A stretch of DNA of 64,000 nt from Collimonas sp. OK307 (lineage in GTDB: Bacteria; Pseudomonadota; Gammaproteobacteria; Burkholderiales; Burkholderiaceae_D). The notes below the pieces were generated by a model that had not been told where the DNA came from, made no database searches, and saw only the letters and a program-made list of their open reading frames with translations. Shown here piece by piece: positions 17,121 to 27,070 of the stretch. A program made the translations under genes and the position numbers. The number at the start of each line of letters is the position of its first letter. Positions within the stretch are counted from its first letter, which is position 1. Location: assembly GCF_900113705.1 (NCBI RefSeq), contig NZ_FOQI01000019.1, forward strand, positions 1 to 64,000. The letters are read 5' to 3'.

Positions 17121-18602
17121 GTGGAAAAGGCGCTTAACTATAACTACAAGGTCGTCAAGCAATTTTCGATTGCGACGATAGTGTGGGGAGTGGTCGGCAT
17201 GGCTGTCGGCTTGTTGATTGCGGCCCAGTTGGCATGGCCGGAAATGAATTTCGACATTCCCTGGCTAAGTTTCGGCCGGCTGCGGCCCCTGCATACCAAT
17301 GCCGTGATCTTCGCATTCGGCGGCAGCGCACTGATGGCAACTTCCTACTATGTAGTGCAACGGACTTGCCAGGTTCGCCTGTTCTCGGATGGATTGGCGG
17401 CATTCACCTTTTGGGGCTGGCAACTGGTAATCGTGCTGGCCGCCATAACCCTGCCGATGGGCTACACCCGCGGCAAGGAATATGCCGAGTTGGAATGGCC
17501 AATTGCAATTCTGCTGGCCGTGGTGTGGGTGGCTTACGCCGTCGTGTTCTTCGGTACGCTGGCCAAGCGCAAGGTCGCGCATATCTATGTAGCCAATTGG
17601 TTTTACGGCGCTTTCATCATTGCGGTGGCGCTGTTGCATGTAGTTAACGGCATGGCCATGCCAGCCACCCTGACCAAATCCTACTCTGCGTATAGCGGTG
17701 TCCAGGACGCGATGATCCAATGGTGGTACGGCCATAATGCGGTGGGATTTTTCCTGACCGCCGGCTTTCTCGGCATGATGTATTACTTCATTCCCAAGCA
17801 GGCCGAGCGCCCGGTGTATTCCTATCGTCTGTCGATCGTCCATTTCTGGGCATTGATTTTCACCTACATGTGGGCCGGCCCGCATCACCTCCATTACACC
17901 GCACTACCGGACTGGACCCAGTCGCTGGGCATGGTGTTTTCGCTTATCCTGCTGGCGCCATCCTGGGGCGGCATGATCAACGGCATGATGACCTTGTCGG
18001 GTGCGTGGCACAAATTACGCACCGATCCTATCCTCAAATTCCTGGTGGTATCGCTGTCGTTCTACGGCATGGCAACCTTTGAAGGGCCGATGATGGCGAT
18101 CAAGACCGTCAACGCCTTGTCGCACTACACCGACTGGGGTATCGCCCATGTCCACTCCGGTGCGCTGGGCTGGGTCGGCTTCATCACGATGGGTTCGATG
18201 TATTACCTGATTCCGCGCCTGGTGGGAAAACAGCAGATGTGGAGCGTAAAAATGATCGAGCTGCATTTCTGGATGGCCACTATCGGCATCGTCATGTACA
18301 TCGCCGCGATGTGGATTGCCGGCGTGATGCAGGGATTGATGTGGCGTGCGGTGAATCCGGACGGCACGCTGACTTATGCCTTCGTTGAGGTGGTCAAGGC
18401 GACTTATCCCTACTACGTGATTCGCTTCTTCGGCGGCCTGTTGTATCTGAGCGGCATGCTGCTGATGGCTTTCAATACATTCAAGACCATGCGCTATAGC
18501 TTCCCGGTGGATACGCGCATCACGGTGCCGCGTACTCATCCCGTGGCGCCGGTATTGGTCCCTGCGGCCAAGATCGCAAGCGATGCGGTGGAGGCGCTAT
18601 GA
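17121..18602 (+). CDS. ccoN: cbb3-type cytochrome c oxidase subunit I
   Basis: The 493-residue, about 12-helix protein is the haem b/b3-CuB subunit CcoN. Conserved histidine segments include [30 protein letters not shown] and [15 protein letters not shown]. It reduces O2 to water with high affinity and pumps protons. I chose the GTG at 17121 because GGGGAGAGAAG sits just upstream and the product then begins [10 protein letters not shown], as in other CcoN proteins; a GTG 24 bp further upstream is less likely. It is first of the ccoNOQP operon. Confidence 0.96.
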   Translation: MEKALNYNYKVVKQFSIATIVWGVVGMAVGLLIAAQLAWPEMNFDIPWLSFGRLRPLHTNAVIFAFGGSALMATSYYVVQRTCQVRLFSDGLAAFTFWGWQLVIVLAAITLPMGYTRGKEYAELEWPIAILLAVVWVAYAVVFFGTLAKRKVAHIYVANWFYGAFIIAVALLHVVNGMAMPATLTKSYSAYSGVQDAMIQWWYGHNAVGFFLTAGFLGMMYYFIPKQAERPVYSYRLSIVHFWALIFTYMWAGPHHLHYTALPDWTQSLGMVFSLILLAPSWGGMINGMMTLSGAWHKLRTDPILKFLVVSLSFYGMATFEGPMMAIKTVNALSHYTDWGIAHVHSGALGWVGFITMGSMYYLIPRLVGKQQMWSVKMIELHFWMATIGIVMYIAAMWIAGVMQGLMWRAVNPDGTLTYAFVEVVKATYPYYVIRFFGGLLYLSGMLLMAFNTFKTMRYSFPVDTRITVPRTHPVAPVLVPAAKIASDAVEAL

Positions 18603-18636
18603 CGCAGCTGACTAATTTTGAATCTGGAGTGCGGGC

Positions 18637-19251
18637 ATGAAATTCTCACATGAATCGATAGAAAAAAATCACTGGCTGTTGATCGGACTGGTGATTCTGG
18701 TGGTCAGCGTCGGCGGCCTGGCGGAAATCGTGCCGTTGTTTTTCCAGAAGTCGACGACCCAGCCGATTACAGGCCTGCGGCCCTATTCGCCGTTGCGGCT
18801 GGCAGGGCGTGACATCTACATACGCGAAGGCTGCTACAACTGTCATTCTCAGATGATCCGGCCATTCCGTGCCGAGACGGAACGCTACGGCCACTATTCC
18901 GTGGCCGGCGAATCGGTCTACGACCGGCCGTTCCAGTGGGGATCGAAGCGCACCGGCCCGGACCTGGCACGCGTCGGCGGCCGCTATAGCGATGAATGGC
19001 ATCGCGCCCACCTGCACAACCCGCGCGACCTGGTACCGGAATCGAACATGCCCGGCTATCCGTGGCTGGAATCGACCCGCCTGGTTCCTGAAGATATCGT
19101 GCCGCATCTGCGCGCGCTGCAGCGCCTGGGCGATCCTTACACCGATGCCGAGATCGCCGCCGCGCCGGCAGCATTGGAAAACAAGACCGAGCAAGATGCG
19201 TTGATCGCCTATTTGCAAGGATTGGGAACACAGATCAAGGCGGAGAGATAA
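18637..19251 (+). CDS. ccoO: cbb3-type cytochrome c oxidase subunit II (monohaem)
   Basis: This 204-residue protein is a membrane-anchored monohaem cytochrome c. An N-terminal helix spans about residues 13-35 and the haem motif is [12 protein letters not shown] near residue 65, both typical of CcoO/FixO. It passes electrons from CcoP to CcoN. It lies 34 bp after ccoN, and ccoQ follows after 2 bp. Confidence 0.96.
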   Translation: MKFSHESIEKNHWLLIGLVILVVSVGGLAEIVPLFFQKSTTQPITGLRPYSPLRLAGRDIYIREGCYNCHSQMIRPFRAETERYGHYSVAGESVYDRPFQWGSKRTGPDLARVGGRYSDEWHRAHLHNPRDLVPESNMPGYPWLESTRLVPEDIVPHLRALQRLGDPYTDAEIAAAPAALENKTEQDALIAYLQGLGTQIKAER

Positions 19252-19253
19252 TC

Positions 19254-19460
19254 ATGGCTATCCAAAAAATACTGATTGAGGCGCACAGCATCATTACCCT
19301 GATCAGCTTTGTCACTTTCATCGGCATTGTATGGTGGAGTTACATTCGAAAACGTCCCAAGGATTTCGACGAAGCGGCGTTGCTGCCGTTCGCCGACGAC
19401 CAGGAACAGCTCGATAAAGTGAAGGCGCAACTGGATGCCAGGGAGCGTCACCATGGCTGA
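19254..19460 (+). CDS. ccoQ: cbb3 oxidase small subunit CcoQ
   Basis: The 68-residue single-helix protein has a membrane segment at about residues 12-30, then a YIRKRPKDFDEAA stretch and a charged tail, matching CcoQ/FixQ, which stabilises the complex. Its 3' end overlaps the ccoP start by 8 bp. Confidence 0.9.
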   Translation: MAIQKILIEAHSIITLISFVTFIGIVWWSYIRKRPKDFDEAALLPFADDQEQLDKVKAQLDARERHHG

Positions 19461-20412
19461 TTTTACCGATGGCTTCTGGAGCCCCTATATCACCGTGTTG
19501 ACGATACTCAGCATTTTCGGCTGTGGTGTGCTGTTGTGGATGCAGGGCAGCCGGCGGGTTACGCTTGAACCGGGGCAGGATCCGGCTGACAATACTACCG
19601 GCCATGTCTGGGACGACGACCTGGGCGAATTGAATAACCCCTTGCCGCGCTGGTGGATGTGGCTGTTCTACGTGACCATCGTTTTTGCCCTGGTCTATCT
19701 GGTGCTGTATCCCGGCCTTGGTAGTTTCGCCGGTCAGCTTGGCTGGAAATCAAGCAGCGCCTATCAGGCCGAGCTGAAGAAAGCCGATGCCGACTACGGC
19801 CCCATGTTCAACAAATACCTGCACCAGGACCTGAAAACCGTCGCCGCCGATCCGCAGGCGCATGCGATCGGTGAGCGCCTGTTCCTGACTTATTGTGCGC
19901 AATGCCATGGTTCCGACGCCCGCGGCAATAGAGGTTTTCCAAACCTGACGGACCAGGACTGGCTGCATGGCGGCGCACCGGAAACCATCAAGACCACCAT
20001 CATGGAAGGCCGGCATGGCGTCATGCCGCCGATGGGTGCTGCACTGGGAGGCGACAAGGATGTCGAGAACGTAGCAAATTATGTGCTGAGCCTGTCCGGC
20101 TCGACTCACGATCCTATCAAGGCGATATTCGGCAAACCGAAGTTTACCGTTTGCATGGGCTGCCACGGAAGTGGCGGCACCGGCAACCAGACCATCGGCG
20201 CGCCGAATCTGAGCGACAAGATCTGGCTATACGGCGGCAGCGTCGACACCATCATGGAAACCATTCGCAAAGGGCGCGATAACACCATGCCGTCATTCAA
20301 GGATTTTCTTGGCGAACCGAAGGTGCATGTGCTTGCAGCGTATGTGTGGAGCTTGTCAAACCATCCCGGCAGTGCGGTCGCACTTGATCGCCCGACTGCC
20401 ACCTCACAATGA
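19453..20412 (+). CDS. ccoP: cbb3-type cytochrome c oxidase subunit III (dihaem)
   Basis: The 319-residue protein has an N-terminal transmembrane region and two cytochrome c domains with CAQCHG and CMGCHG haem motifs. The FTDGFWSPYI beginning is common in CcoP. It receives electrons from soluble or membrane donors such as cytochrome c4 or a HiPIP and passes them to CcoO. The ATG inside ccoQ (after TCACC) is preferred over the in-frame ATG 18 bp upstream. Confidence 0.95.
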   Translation: MADFTDGFWSPYITVLTILSIFGCGVLLWMQGSRRVTLEPGQDPADNTTGHVWDDDLGELNNPLPRWWMWLFYVTIVFALVYLVLYPGLGSFAGQLGWKSSSAYQAELKKADADYGPMFNKYLHQDLKTVAADPQAHAIGERLFLTYCAQCHGSDARGNRGFPNLTDQDWLHGGAPETIKTTIMEGRHGVMPPMGAALGGDKDVENVANYVLSLSGSTHDPIKAIFGKPKFTVCMGCHGSGGTGNQTIGAPNLSDKIWLYGGSVDTIMETIRKGRDNTMPSFKDFLGEPKVHVLAAYVWSLSNHPGSAVALDRPTATSQ

Positions 20413-20433
20413 TCGCAAGCCAGACTGCCAATC

Positions 20434-21834
20434 ATGAGCGCGAGTGAATCCTCTCCTAAGACTGCCGTTGTCAGGATGTACCAGGCACGGCAGCAAATAT
20501 ATCCTCGCGATGTGAGCGGGCGTTACGCCACGCTACGCTGGGTATGTGTCTGGCTGACGCAGCTGGTGTTTTATGGCATGCCGTGGTTAAGGTGGAATGG
20601 CCGCCAGGCAGTGCTGTTCGACCTGGCCGCGCGCAAATTCTATTTGTTCGGCATCGTTCTGTGGCCGCAGGATTTTATCTATCTTGCCGTACTGCTGATT
20701 ATCTGCGCGTTCTCGCTGTTCTTGTTTACGGCAATCGCCGGCCGCGTCTGGTGCGGCTACGCTTGCCCGCAAACGGTGTATACCAAGATATTTTTGTGGA
20801 TAGAAAGCCGGATAGAAGGGCCGCGCAGTTCGCGCATGCGGCTCGACCGGCAAGCGTGGTCGCTCGATAAATTACTGCGTAAAAGCGGCAAGCATCTGGC
20901 CTGGGGCGTCGTGGCTTTGTGGACCGGCTTTACTTTCGTCGGTTACTTCACCTCTATCCACGATCTTGCGCGCGAGGCGAGCGTGCTTGGCCTGGGATCG
21001 TGGGAGTGGTTTTGGGTTTTGTTCTATGGCTTCGCCACGTATGGCAATGCAGGCTGGATGCGGGAGCAGGTGTGCAAATACATGTGTCCGTATGCCCGCT
21101 TCCAGAGCGCCATGTTCGATCGCGATTCCTTGATCGTTACCTACGATGCGGCGCGCGGCGAACCGCGTTCTAGCAGCTTCCGGAAAACACCGGAACCGGC
21201 ATCTTCTCCCTGCATTGATTGCAGCATGTGCGTGCAGGTTTGTCCGACCGGGATCGATATTCGGGCGGGCCTGCAATACATGTGCATCGGCTGTGCAGCC
21301 TGTGTCGACGCTTGCAATATGGTGATGGACAAGATCGGCGCGCGGCGCGGACTGATCCGTTATTCAACGGAACATGCGATCGACGAGAACTTGCCCGCGG
21401 CCGCCATTCTGCGTCGAATATTTCGCCCGCGCGTATTGATCTACAGCTCGGCGCTGCTGGTGATCGTCTCGGTCTTCCTTGGCTCGCTGATACTCAGGGT
21501 GCCTCTCAAGGTGGATGTGATCCGGGATCGAGGTTCCATGGGCAGGGAAGTCGAAGACGGCATGGTTGAGAACGTCTATCGGCTGCAGGCAATCAATGCC
21601 GACGAAATGCCGCATCGCTACAAGATAAGTGTGGCTGGCATCGATGGCATCGCACTGTCCGGCGAAAGCGAGATAACGCTCGCCGCCACTGAGACGCGGC
21701 TGATTCCAGTGCGGGTAAGAGTACCGCACGGGCAGGGCCGGCCGGGTTCCAACAGTATTTCTTTCAGGCTGCAGGAACTCGATGGCGCAAGGTCGCAGGT
21801 GAATGAAAAAGCCGTGTTTTATATACCTAGATGA
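20434..21834 (+). CDS. ccoG: cbb3 oxidase accessory ferredoxin-like protein CcoG
   Basis: The 466-residue polytopic protein carries a CGYACPQTVYTKIF segment and two 4Fe-4S clusters in CIDCSMCVQVCP and CIGCAACVDACN, followed by an Ig-like periplasmic domain at the C-terminus. This is the CcoG/FixG/RdxA arrangement. CcoG has been shown in related bacteria to reduce Cu(II) for cbb3 maturation. The gene follows ccoP by 21 bp in the same operon. Confidence 0.94.
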   Translation: MSASESSPKTAVVRMYQARQQIYPRDVSGRYATLRWVCVWLTQLVFYGMPWLRWNGRQAVLFDLAARKFYLFGIVLWPQDFIYLAVLLIICAFSLFLFTAIAGRVWCGYACPQTVYTKIFLWIESRIEGPRSSRMRLDRQAWSLDKLLRKSGKHLAWGVVALWTGFTFVGYFTSIHDLAREASVLGLGSWEWFWVLFYGFATYGNAGWMREQVCKYMCPYARFQSAMFDRDSLIVTYDAARGEPRSSSFRKTPEPASSPCIDCSMCVQVCPTGIDIRAGLQYMCIGCAACVDACNMVMDKIGARRGLIRYSTEHAIDENLPAAAILRRIFRPRVLIYSSALLVIVSVFLGSLILRVPLKVDVIRDRGSMGREVEDGMVENVYRLQAINADEMPHRYKISVAGIDGIALSGESEITLAATETRLIPVRVRVPHGQGRPGSNSISFRLQELDGARSQVNEKAVFYIPR

Positions 21835-21880
21835 AACCGCCGGGAACCAGCATGAATTACACGAGACGAACAGGATAATC

Positions 21881-22453
21881 ATGAAAAACCAAGCACATTC
21901 GATGACCACGTTTTCTACTGTTCCTACGCCGTGGTACGCCCAGCGCTGGCCATGGTTTCTGATATTGGGCCCGCTGGTGGTCGTAGTGGCGGCCAGTTAT
22001 ACCGGCTGGCTGGCATTTTCCCGGCAAGATGCGCTGGTGGAAGACGACTATTACAAAGAGGGCAATGCGATCAATCAGGATCTGCGGCGCGACGAGGAGG
22101 CGATACGGCGCGGCATTGTCGGCAGCCTGCGCTACGACGCCGTGCAAGGTATCCTCAGCGGCAATCTGCGCAACATCGCTGACCACTCCGGTCACGGCAC
22201 GGCGCCGCTAGCCGATCGTCGGTTGCGGCTGCGCCTGATTCATTCGACTTTGCCGGAAAAAGATATCGACCTGTTTGTACTGCCGAACGTTCAAGGAAAT
22301 TTTTCGGTGCACCTGCCATTGCTGGAGATGGCGCGCTGGCAGATCCTGATTGAAGACGCGCAGCACGACTGGCGCCTGCATGCTACCTGGAACTGGCCAC
22401 GGCAACGCAGCGTGGAATTGAATCCGCTCGCCATGAGGGCGGCAGACGACTAA
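21881..22453 (+). CDS. ccoH: FixH/CcoH-family cbb3 assembly protein
   Basis: The 190-residue protein has one N-terminal membrane segment (WPWFLILGPLVVVVAASY) followed by the conserved EDDYYKEG motif of FixH/CcoH proteins and a periplasmic beta-rich domain. CcoH stays attached to the oxidase during assembly. I chose MKNQAHS rather than an in-frame ATG inside ccoG because the longer start would add 26 unlikely residues. It ends the operon and is convergent with the fnr-like gene, 11 bp apart. Confidence 0.88.
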   Translation: MKNQAHSMTTFSTVPTPWYAQRWPWFLILGPLVVVVAASYTGWLAFSRQDALVEDDYYKEGNAINQDLRRDEEAIRRGIVGSLRYDAVQGILSGNLRNIADHSGHGTAPLADRRLRLRLIHSTLPEKDIDLFVLPNVQGNFSVHLPLLEMARWQILIEDAQHDWRLHATWNWPRQRSVELNPLAMRAADD

Positions 22454-22464
22454 GCCGCCTGGAA

Positions 22465-23217
22465 TCAGTTGCAGGTGTCTGCGCCCATTGCCAATATTTT
22501 CAATGCCGGGAAATCGACCAGTTCGATATCCCGTTTATCGACCTTCAGTATGCCTTCCTTCCTGAACTTGGACAGCAGGCGGCTGATGCTTTCGATCGTC
22601 AGGCCAAGATAATTGCCGATATCCTCGCGCGTCATGCGTAGCTGGAAGTTGGTCGATGAATAGCCGCGTGTAGCGTAGCGCGACGACAGATTTACCAGGA
22701 ACGCTGCAAAACGCTGCTCGGCGCGCATATTGCCGAGTAACAGGATGACGCTTTGCTCACGCGTGATTTCCTTACTCATGATGCGGTGGAAATGCCGCAG
22801 CAGTGTCGGAATATCGCTGAACAGTTCTTCCAGCCGGGCGAACGGAATGTCGCATACCTCGCTGTCTTCCAAAGCTACTGCATCGCACTGATGGCTGCCG
22901 GTACTGATCGCATCCATGCCCAGCAATTCGCCGCTCATCTGGAAACCGGTGATTTGCCGGGCGCCGTCGGAACTGGCTTGATAGGTCTTGAATTGCCCAA
23001 CCCGCACCGCATACAGCGAGCCGAACTTGTCGCCGATCCGATACAGGGAGTCGTCCCGGCGCACCCGGTGGCGGCCGATGATACTGTCCAGGCGCAGCAT
23101 GTCGGATTCGTCCAGTCCCATTGGCAAGCACAACTGATGCATGCTGCACGAGGAACAACTGTTGCGCAGGGCGGCGATGTCGAGCAACGGCGCTGTGTGA
23201 GGGGAAGGCTGATGCAT
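22465..23217 (-). CDS. Fnr/Anr-type oxygen-sensing regulator (copy 1)
   Basis: The 250-residue Crp/Fnr protein has the N-terminal cysteines 21, 24 and 30 (CSSCSMHQLC) and Cys 111 (HQCDAVAL), the four ligands of an O2-labile 4Fe-4S cluster in Fnr. Its recognition helix has ESISR, giving the same DNA contacts as E. coli Fnr, so it should bind TTGAT-N4-ATCAA. The start MHQPSPH was chosen because it aligns with the start of the second copy; two further upstream in-frame starts exist without a clear ribosome-binding site. It lies directly beside the cco locus it probably activates. Confidence 0.9.
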   Translation of the reverse strand: MHQPSPHTAPLLDIAALRNSCSSCSMHQLCLPMGLDESDMLRLDSIIGRHRVRRDDSLYRIGDKFGSLYAVRVGQFKTYQASSDGARQITGFQMSGELLGMDAISTGSHQCDAVALEDSEVCDIPFARLEELFSDIPTLLRHFHRIMSKEITREQSVILLLGNMRAEQRFAAFLVNLSSRYATRGYSSTNFQLRMTREDIGNYLGLTIESISRLLSKFRKEGILKVDKRDIELVDFPALKILAMGADTCN

Positions 23218-23309
23218 GGCGAAGTCCGGTAGAGGATAAGGCATTGCGGCTTGCCGCAACACGCTATTTTACCCCCGGACATCGCTTGATGGCCGTATTG
23301 ACGCCCGGA

Positions 23310-24398
23310 TCAGTTGGCGTTTGCCGACGCACTGGTGGGTATGCCGGAAAAATCGGTCCAGCAGCGGCGCCGAAAATCGTAGAGTTTGCAGCGACGCGCC
23401 GTATCGAAATACCAGCGCCATGAAAATTTCTGGATCACTATGCGCGATGGCAGCATGACTTCCAGGATCTGCTGCGCTTTTTTCAAGCGATAGAGCGGGA
23501 TGCTCATATCGACATGGTGCGCGGTGTGTTCCATGATGTGATGCAACAGCGCGCCGATACGATAGCGAAACGTCAGGTGAACCGTAGTCGAGACAAATGG
23601 TTGTGCCGCTGCCCACACGGTTTTCTGGTCGTACCAGGCGACGCCGGTATGGGTGTGGTGTACATAGACCACAAAACCGATCATCGCATTCCAGAACACG
23701 AACGGTAGTGCAAAACCGGCCGTCAGGGTCAGCCAAACCGGCTGCCCGGTTGCGATCGCGGCAATGCTTAGCGCTGCAATCCAGAACGTTGCTGCAAGCG
23801 TGACCAGAATACCGTCCCAGATGAATACCGAGCGCCGGGTCGGCATTGTCTTCCGGCTGGGGAAGTACATGCGTTGCCACCACATTTCAACCAGGTAGTA
23901 CAGCCAAGGCCCCCAACCGCTGCGATAGAAACGTTCCAGCCATTGGCGCCAGCGCGGCAAGGCCTGGAATTCATCCAGCGACAACGGATGCCAGACGAAA
24001 TCGAAACCTTTCAGGTTGGTGTAACCGTGATGCACGACGTTATGGCCGACATCCCACAGGCTATATGGCGTCAGCGACGGCAGGAAAACCAGGCGGCCGA
24101 GCCAGCGATTGAGGCGCCGGTGCGGTGTAAAGCTTTGATGACAGGCATCGTGGCCGAGAATGAAGAGGCGGCCGATGATAAAGCCGGCGATCATGCCAAG
24201 TAATAATTTGGCCGCAATGTTCTGCAACCAGACGGTGGCGACGATTGCTAGCGAAAACAAGACCAGGTCAAGCAGGACCAACGCCAGTGCGCGGCCTGTG
24301 CTGCGCCGTGCGACAGGCAGCAGCCATGAGCGGATAATTTTACGGTGCGGCATGGCGGCCGACGGCGATACCGGATCGGGTAAGCGGATGGGAATCAT
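23310..24398 (-). CDS. Fatty acid desaturase-family membrane di-iron enzyme
   Basis: The 362-residue membrane protein carries three histidine boxes: HDACHQ, HNVVHH and HTAHHVD, spaced as in membrane fatty-acid desaturases and hydroxylases. Four to six hydrophobic segments surround them. Such enzymes use O2 and reducing power to introduce a double bond into acyl chains. The gene stands alone with its own perfect Fnr box 66 bp upstream of the start. Start ATG 24398 is favoured over a TTG six bases upstream. The precise acyl substrate is unknown. Confidence 0.85.
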   Translation of the reverse strand: MIPIRLPDPVSPSAAMPHRKIIRSWLLPVARRSTGRALALVLLDLVLFSLAIVATVWLQNIAAKLLLGMIAGFIIGRLFILGHDACHQSFTPHRRLNRWLGRLVFLPSLTPYSLWDVGHNVVHHGYTNLKGFDFVWHPLSLDEFQALPRWRQWLERFYRSGWGPWLYYLVEMWWQRMYFPSRKTMPTRRSVFIWDGILVTLAATFWIAALSIAAIATGQPVWLTLTAGFALPFVFWNAMIGFVVYVHHTHTGVAWYDQKTVWAAAQPFVSTTVHLTFRYRIGALLHHIMEHTAHHVDMSIPLYRLKKAQQILEVMLPSRIVIQKFSWRWYFDTARRCKLYDFRRRCWTDFSGIPTSASANAN

Positions 24399-24463
24399 TG
24401 GCAAACCTTTGATAAAAAAATAAAAATGCCAGCCGATCGTAGGCGATATAAGGACGGCTGACG

Positions 24464-24477
24464 TTGATTTCGATCAA
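24464..24477. promoter_or_regulatory. Perfect Fnr/Anr box upstream of the desaturase gene
   Basis: TTGATTTCGATCAA is a perfect site. On the minus strand a TACGAT -10 element (24436-24441) is at exactly the class II distance, giving an implied start at 24429. This predicts activation rather than repression. Confidence 0.85.
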
Positions 24478-24509
24478 AGATTCGCGTGTTTCCTGATACG
24501 GCTTCTGTT

Positions 24510-25781
24510 TCAGGACGGCTTTCCTGCGACAGGCGGTGATGAACCAGGGAGCGCAGAGATCAGCCATTTCCGTCCAATCGCGATATGCGCCACCAGCGCC
24601 AGCGCGCCATTGAGTGCCAACGCATAGCGCACTCCCATGAGATGCACAGACAGACCTGTTAAAAGACTACCGACGGATAGCCCACCGCGCATGGCAAGCA
24701 TGTATAAGCTGACACTCTGGCCGCGCAGCAACGGACTCGCGCTTGCCTGTAACAGAGAATTCGCCGAGATGTTGCTCGCATTCATCGATAAACCAGCTAA
24801 CACCAATAGAATCGGCAACAACCAGTACCACTGGTTTAGGGCCGCGCATACCAAAATTGCGCCGTAGCCTGCGGCGAACCAGGAGCTCAGCCGGCGCAGG
24901 TCATGTCCAGTACCGACGCTAAGCAAGGCGATCGCGCCGAGCAGGCCGCCGACACCGAATGCCCCCAGCGCGATGCTGAACTGGCGTGCGTCGCCATGCA
25001 AGGCGTCTTTGACTAGCACCGGGCAAAAGACAATCAAGGGTCCGCACAAGAAGCTGCTGGTCAGCACGGTAAGCAGTGCACCGCGCAAAAGAGGATCGCT
25101 GATAATGTTGCCGACGCCCGAAAATAAGGTGTTGCTGCCAGATTTATTGGTCGCCGCCACCGGCATTTTGGTATGTGGCAGTATCCACAGGGCCACGGCA
25201 ATAAACGGCAGATAAGACACTGCATTGACGGCGAAGCAACCGACTGCCCCTACGCTAACCATCAAGATGCCGGCGATGGCCGGTCCCAGAATGCGGGAAA
25301 GATTGAACTGCGTGGAATTCAATGCCAGGCCTTGTGCAATTTGCTCGTGTTTCACGAGGGAGGGCACGATCGACTGGAATGACGGCATGGACAGCGCGTC
25401 GGTGACGCCCACTATCAGCGAAAGGACGATGACCATCCATGGCTGTATGGCAGCAGTGAGCAGCAATATCACCAGCAGTATGGGACACAGCATCTGAATC
25501 GACTGGAACAGCGTAATCACGCGGCGCCGGTCTGCATGGTCAGCCAAGGCGCCGCCGACCAGGGTCAGCAACCATATCGGCGCGCCCAAAGCGAAGGCGT
25601 CCAGCCCGATCAGGAATGGTGATGCACCCAGGCTTAGCAGAAGCCAGGGCTGGGCGACTTGCTGGGCCCAGGTGCCGATATTGGAAAGCAGGCTGGCAAT
25701 CCAGAATGTACCGAAGCGGCGTGTGGCCAGGAGATTGAGCGAGTCGGCAAGCGTATTTCTGGATGTTGACAATTGTTTCAC
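24510..25781 (-). CDS. MFS transporter (MFS_3 type)
   Basis: The 423-residue protein has about 12 membrane segments and the N-terminal FWIASLLSNIGTWAQQVAQPWL pattern seen in the MFS_3 / enterobactin-exporter-like group; GGALADHADRRR is the loop 2-3 motif. A GTG start preceded by AGGTGA is used; the only nearby ATG runs into a stop. It is the last gene of a minus-strand run usp-usp-DUF4010-MFS. The substrate is unknown. Confidence 0.78.
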   Translation of the reverse strand: MKQLSTSRNTLADSLNLLATRRFGTFWIASLLSNIGTWAQQVAQPWLLLSLGASPFLIGLDAFALGAPIWLLTLVGGALADHADRRRVITLFQSIQMLCPILLVILLLTAAIQPWMVIVLSLIVGVTDALSMPSFQSIVPSLVKHEQIAQGLALNSTQFNLSRILGPAIAGILMVSVGAVGCFAVNAVSYLPFIAVALWILPHTKMPVAATNKSGSNTLFSGVGNIISDPLLRGALLTVLTSSFLCGPLIVFCPVLVKDALHGDARQFSIALGAFGVGGLLGAIALLSVGTGHDLRRLSSWFAAGYGAILVCAALNQWYWLLPILLVLAGLSMNASNISANSLLQASASPLLRGQSVSLYMLAMRGGLSVGSLLTGLSVHLMGVRYALALNGALALVAHIAIGRKWLISALPGSSPPVAGKPS

Positions 25782-25800
25782 ATGTCACCTGCAAGTTTGC

Positions 25801-27042
25801 TCAGTTCAATGCCAGACCGGCCCAGGCCATCAACGTCACCAGGAACAGGCCGGGGATCACCCGGTTTGCAAAATCCCGATTGCCGCTTGTCAAGGCTACC
25901 ACGCACTTGGAAATGCTATTGGCGGTCAATCCGGCGAGTATCGGTGCTGCGGCTGCGTGACTGCTGATTTTTCCCTGTGCGGCGAAGGACGCAGCTGAAA
26001 CTGCTACCGAGTGCGCGTCGGCAAAACCACCAATAAAAGATGCTAACAGGACGCCCTTACCACCAAACCAGGATGAGAAAGCGCCCGACATCAGCAGAAT
26101 GCCGGAAATGATGAGTGCCAGCAGCAGGGCGCCTTTCATATCGAACGGGCTGCCGAGTTGCAGCGCAGGTCCAGGCCGGGAATGCGCCGACAAGGCGATC
26201 ATCAGCGCTGCATAAAGCAATGCCGCAACCAGTCCGCAGGCTAAGGGCAAAGCTAGCGCCAGGAGGGTAGGCCGGTGGGTTGCCGCGATCACTATCGCCA
26301 ACTGCAATAGTGTCGATACCGTCGATAACACCGCGCCGGTGGCGGCGGCATTTAGCTGATCCGGCGCCTGGGTGGCGCGAACGCCCATTGCGCCGATGGT
26401 GGAAATGCTCGACACGAAGCCGGAAAACAGGCCGGTCAGCGGCAAACCGAGCCTTGCTCCGAGTAATCGTTGCGTAATGTGGCCCAATGCGCCGATAAGC
26501 AGCATCAATATGACGAAGCGCCAGATTGTATGCAGATTGAGTACCGCGTAAGGATCGATGGTTCGATCCGGCATGAGCGGCCACAATACGAAAACAGCGG
26601 CGCCTAAGACCAATGCGTTGTTCCATTCTCTCTGGCTGAGAATGGATCGCGCAAAGTGATGCAATCTGTCTCGGGCCGCCAGCACGATGGTCACCAACAC
26701 GCTCAGCGCTGCCGCCAGCTGGATTTCCCGAACCGCCAATGCGCCTAGCAGCAGCGTCAGGATCAATGCCGTTTCAGTAGTTAACCCGGGGTCGTCATGA
26801 GACTGCTTGAAATAGGCAACGGCAAGAAGTGCCGTCACGGCAAGGGTCAGGACCACCAGCAATAGTGCACTATCGAGCAGCATGCTCATGGAGCCCAACA
26901 GGGAGACTAGCGTGAAAGTACGAATGCCCGCAGGACTGCGCGTCGGGCCATCACCTTTGCAGCGCTCGCGTTCGGCGCCAATCAGCAGGCCAATGCAGGC
27001 GGCGACCGCCAATGGTGCGACAAGGTCAGCCGGCAGTGTCAT
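25801..27042 (-). CDS. MgtC/DUF4010 family membrane protein
   Basis: The 413-residue protein has about 10-12 hydrophobic segments. It begins with a MgtC-like N-terminal region (AACIGLLIGAERERCKG and AGIRTFTLVSLLGS), followed by a DUF4010 domain with FSGFVSSISTIGAMG and ADAHSVAVSAASFA motifs. The function is unknown. It lies 28 bp after the first usp gene on the same strand and 19 bp before the MFS gene, so it is probably part of the same stress operon. Confidence 0.82.
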   Translation of the reverse strand: MTLPADLVAPLAVAACIGLLIGAERERCKGDGPTRSPAGIRTFTLVSLLGSMSMLLDSALLLVVLTLAVTALLAVAYFKQSHDDPGLTTETALILTLLLGALAVREIQLAAALSVLVTIVLAARDRLHHFARSILSQREWNNALVLGAAVFVLWPLMPDRTIDPYAVLNLHTIWRFVILMLLIGALGHITQRLLGARLGLPLTGLFSGFVSSISTIGAMGVRATQAPDQLNAAATGAVLSTVSTLLQLAIVIAATHRPTLLALALPLACGLVAALLYAALMIALSAHSRPGPALQLGSPFDMKGALLLALIISGILLMSGAFSSWFGGKGVLLASFIGGFADAHSVAVSAASFAAQGKISSHAAAAPILAGLTANSISKCVVALTSGNRDFANRVIPGLFLVTLMAWAGLALN

Positions 27043-27070
27043 TGCTGTTCGGCCGATGCCGTTCCTGTCG

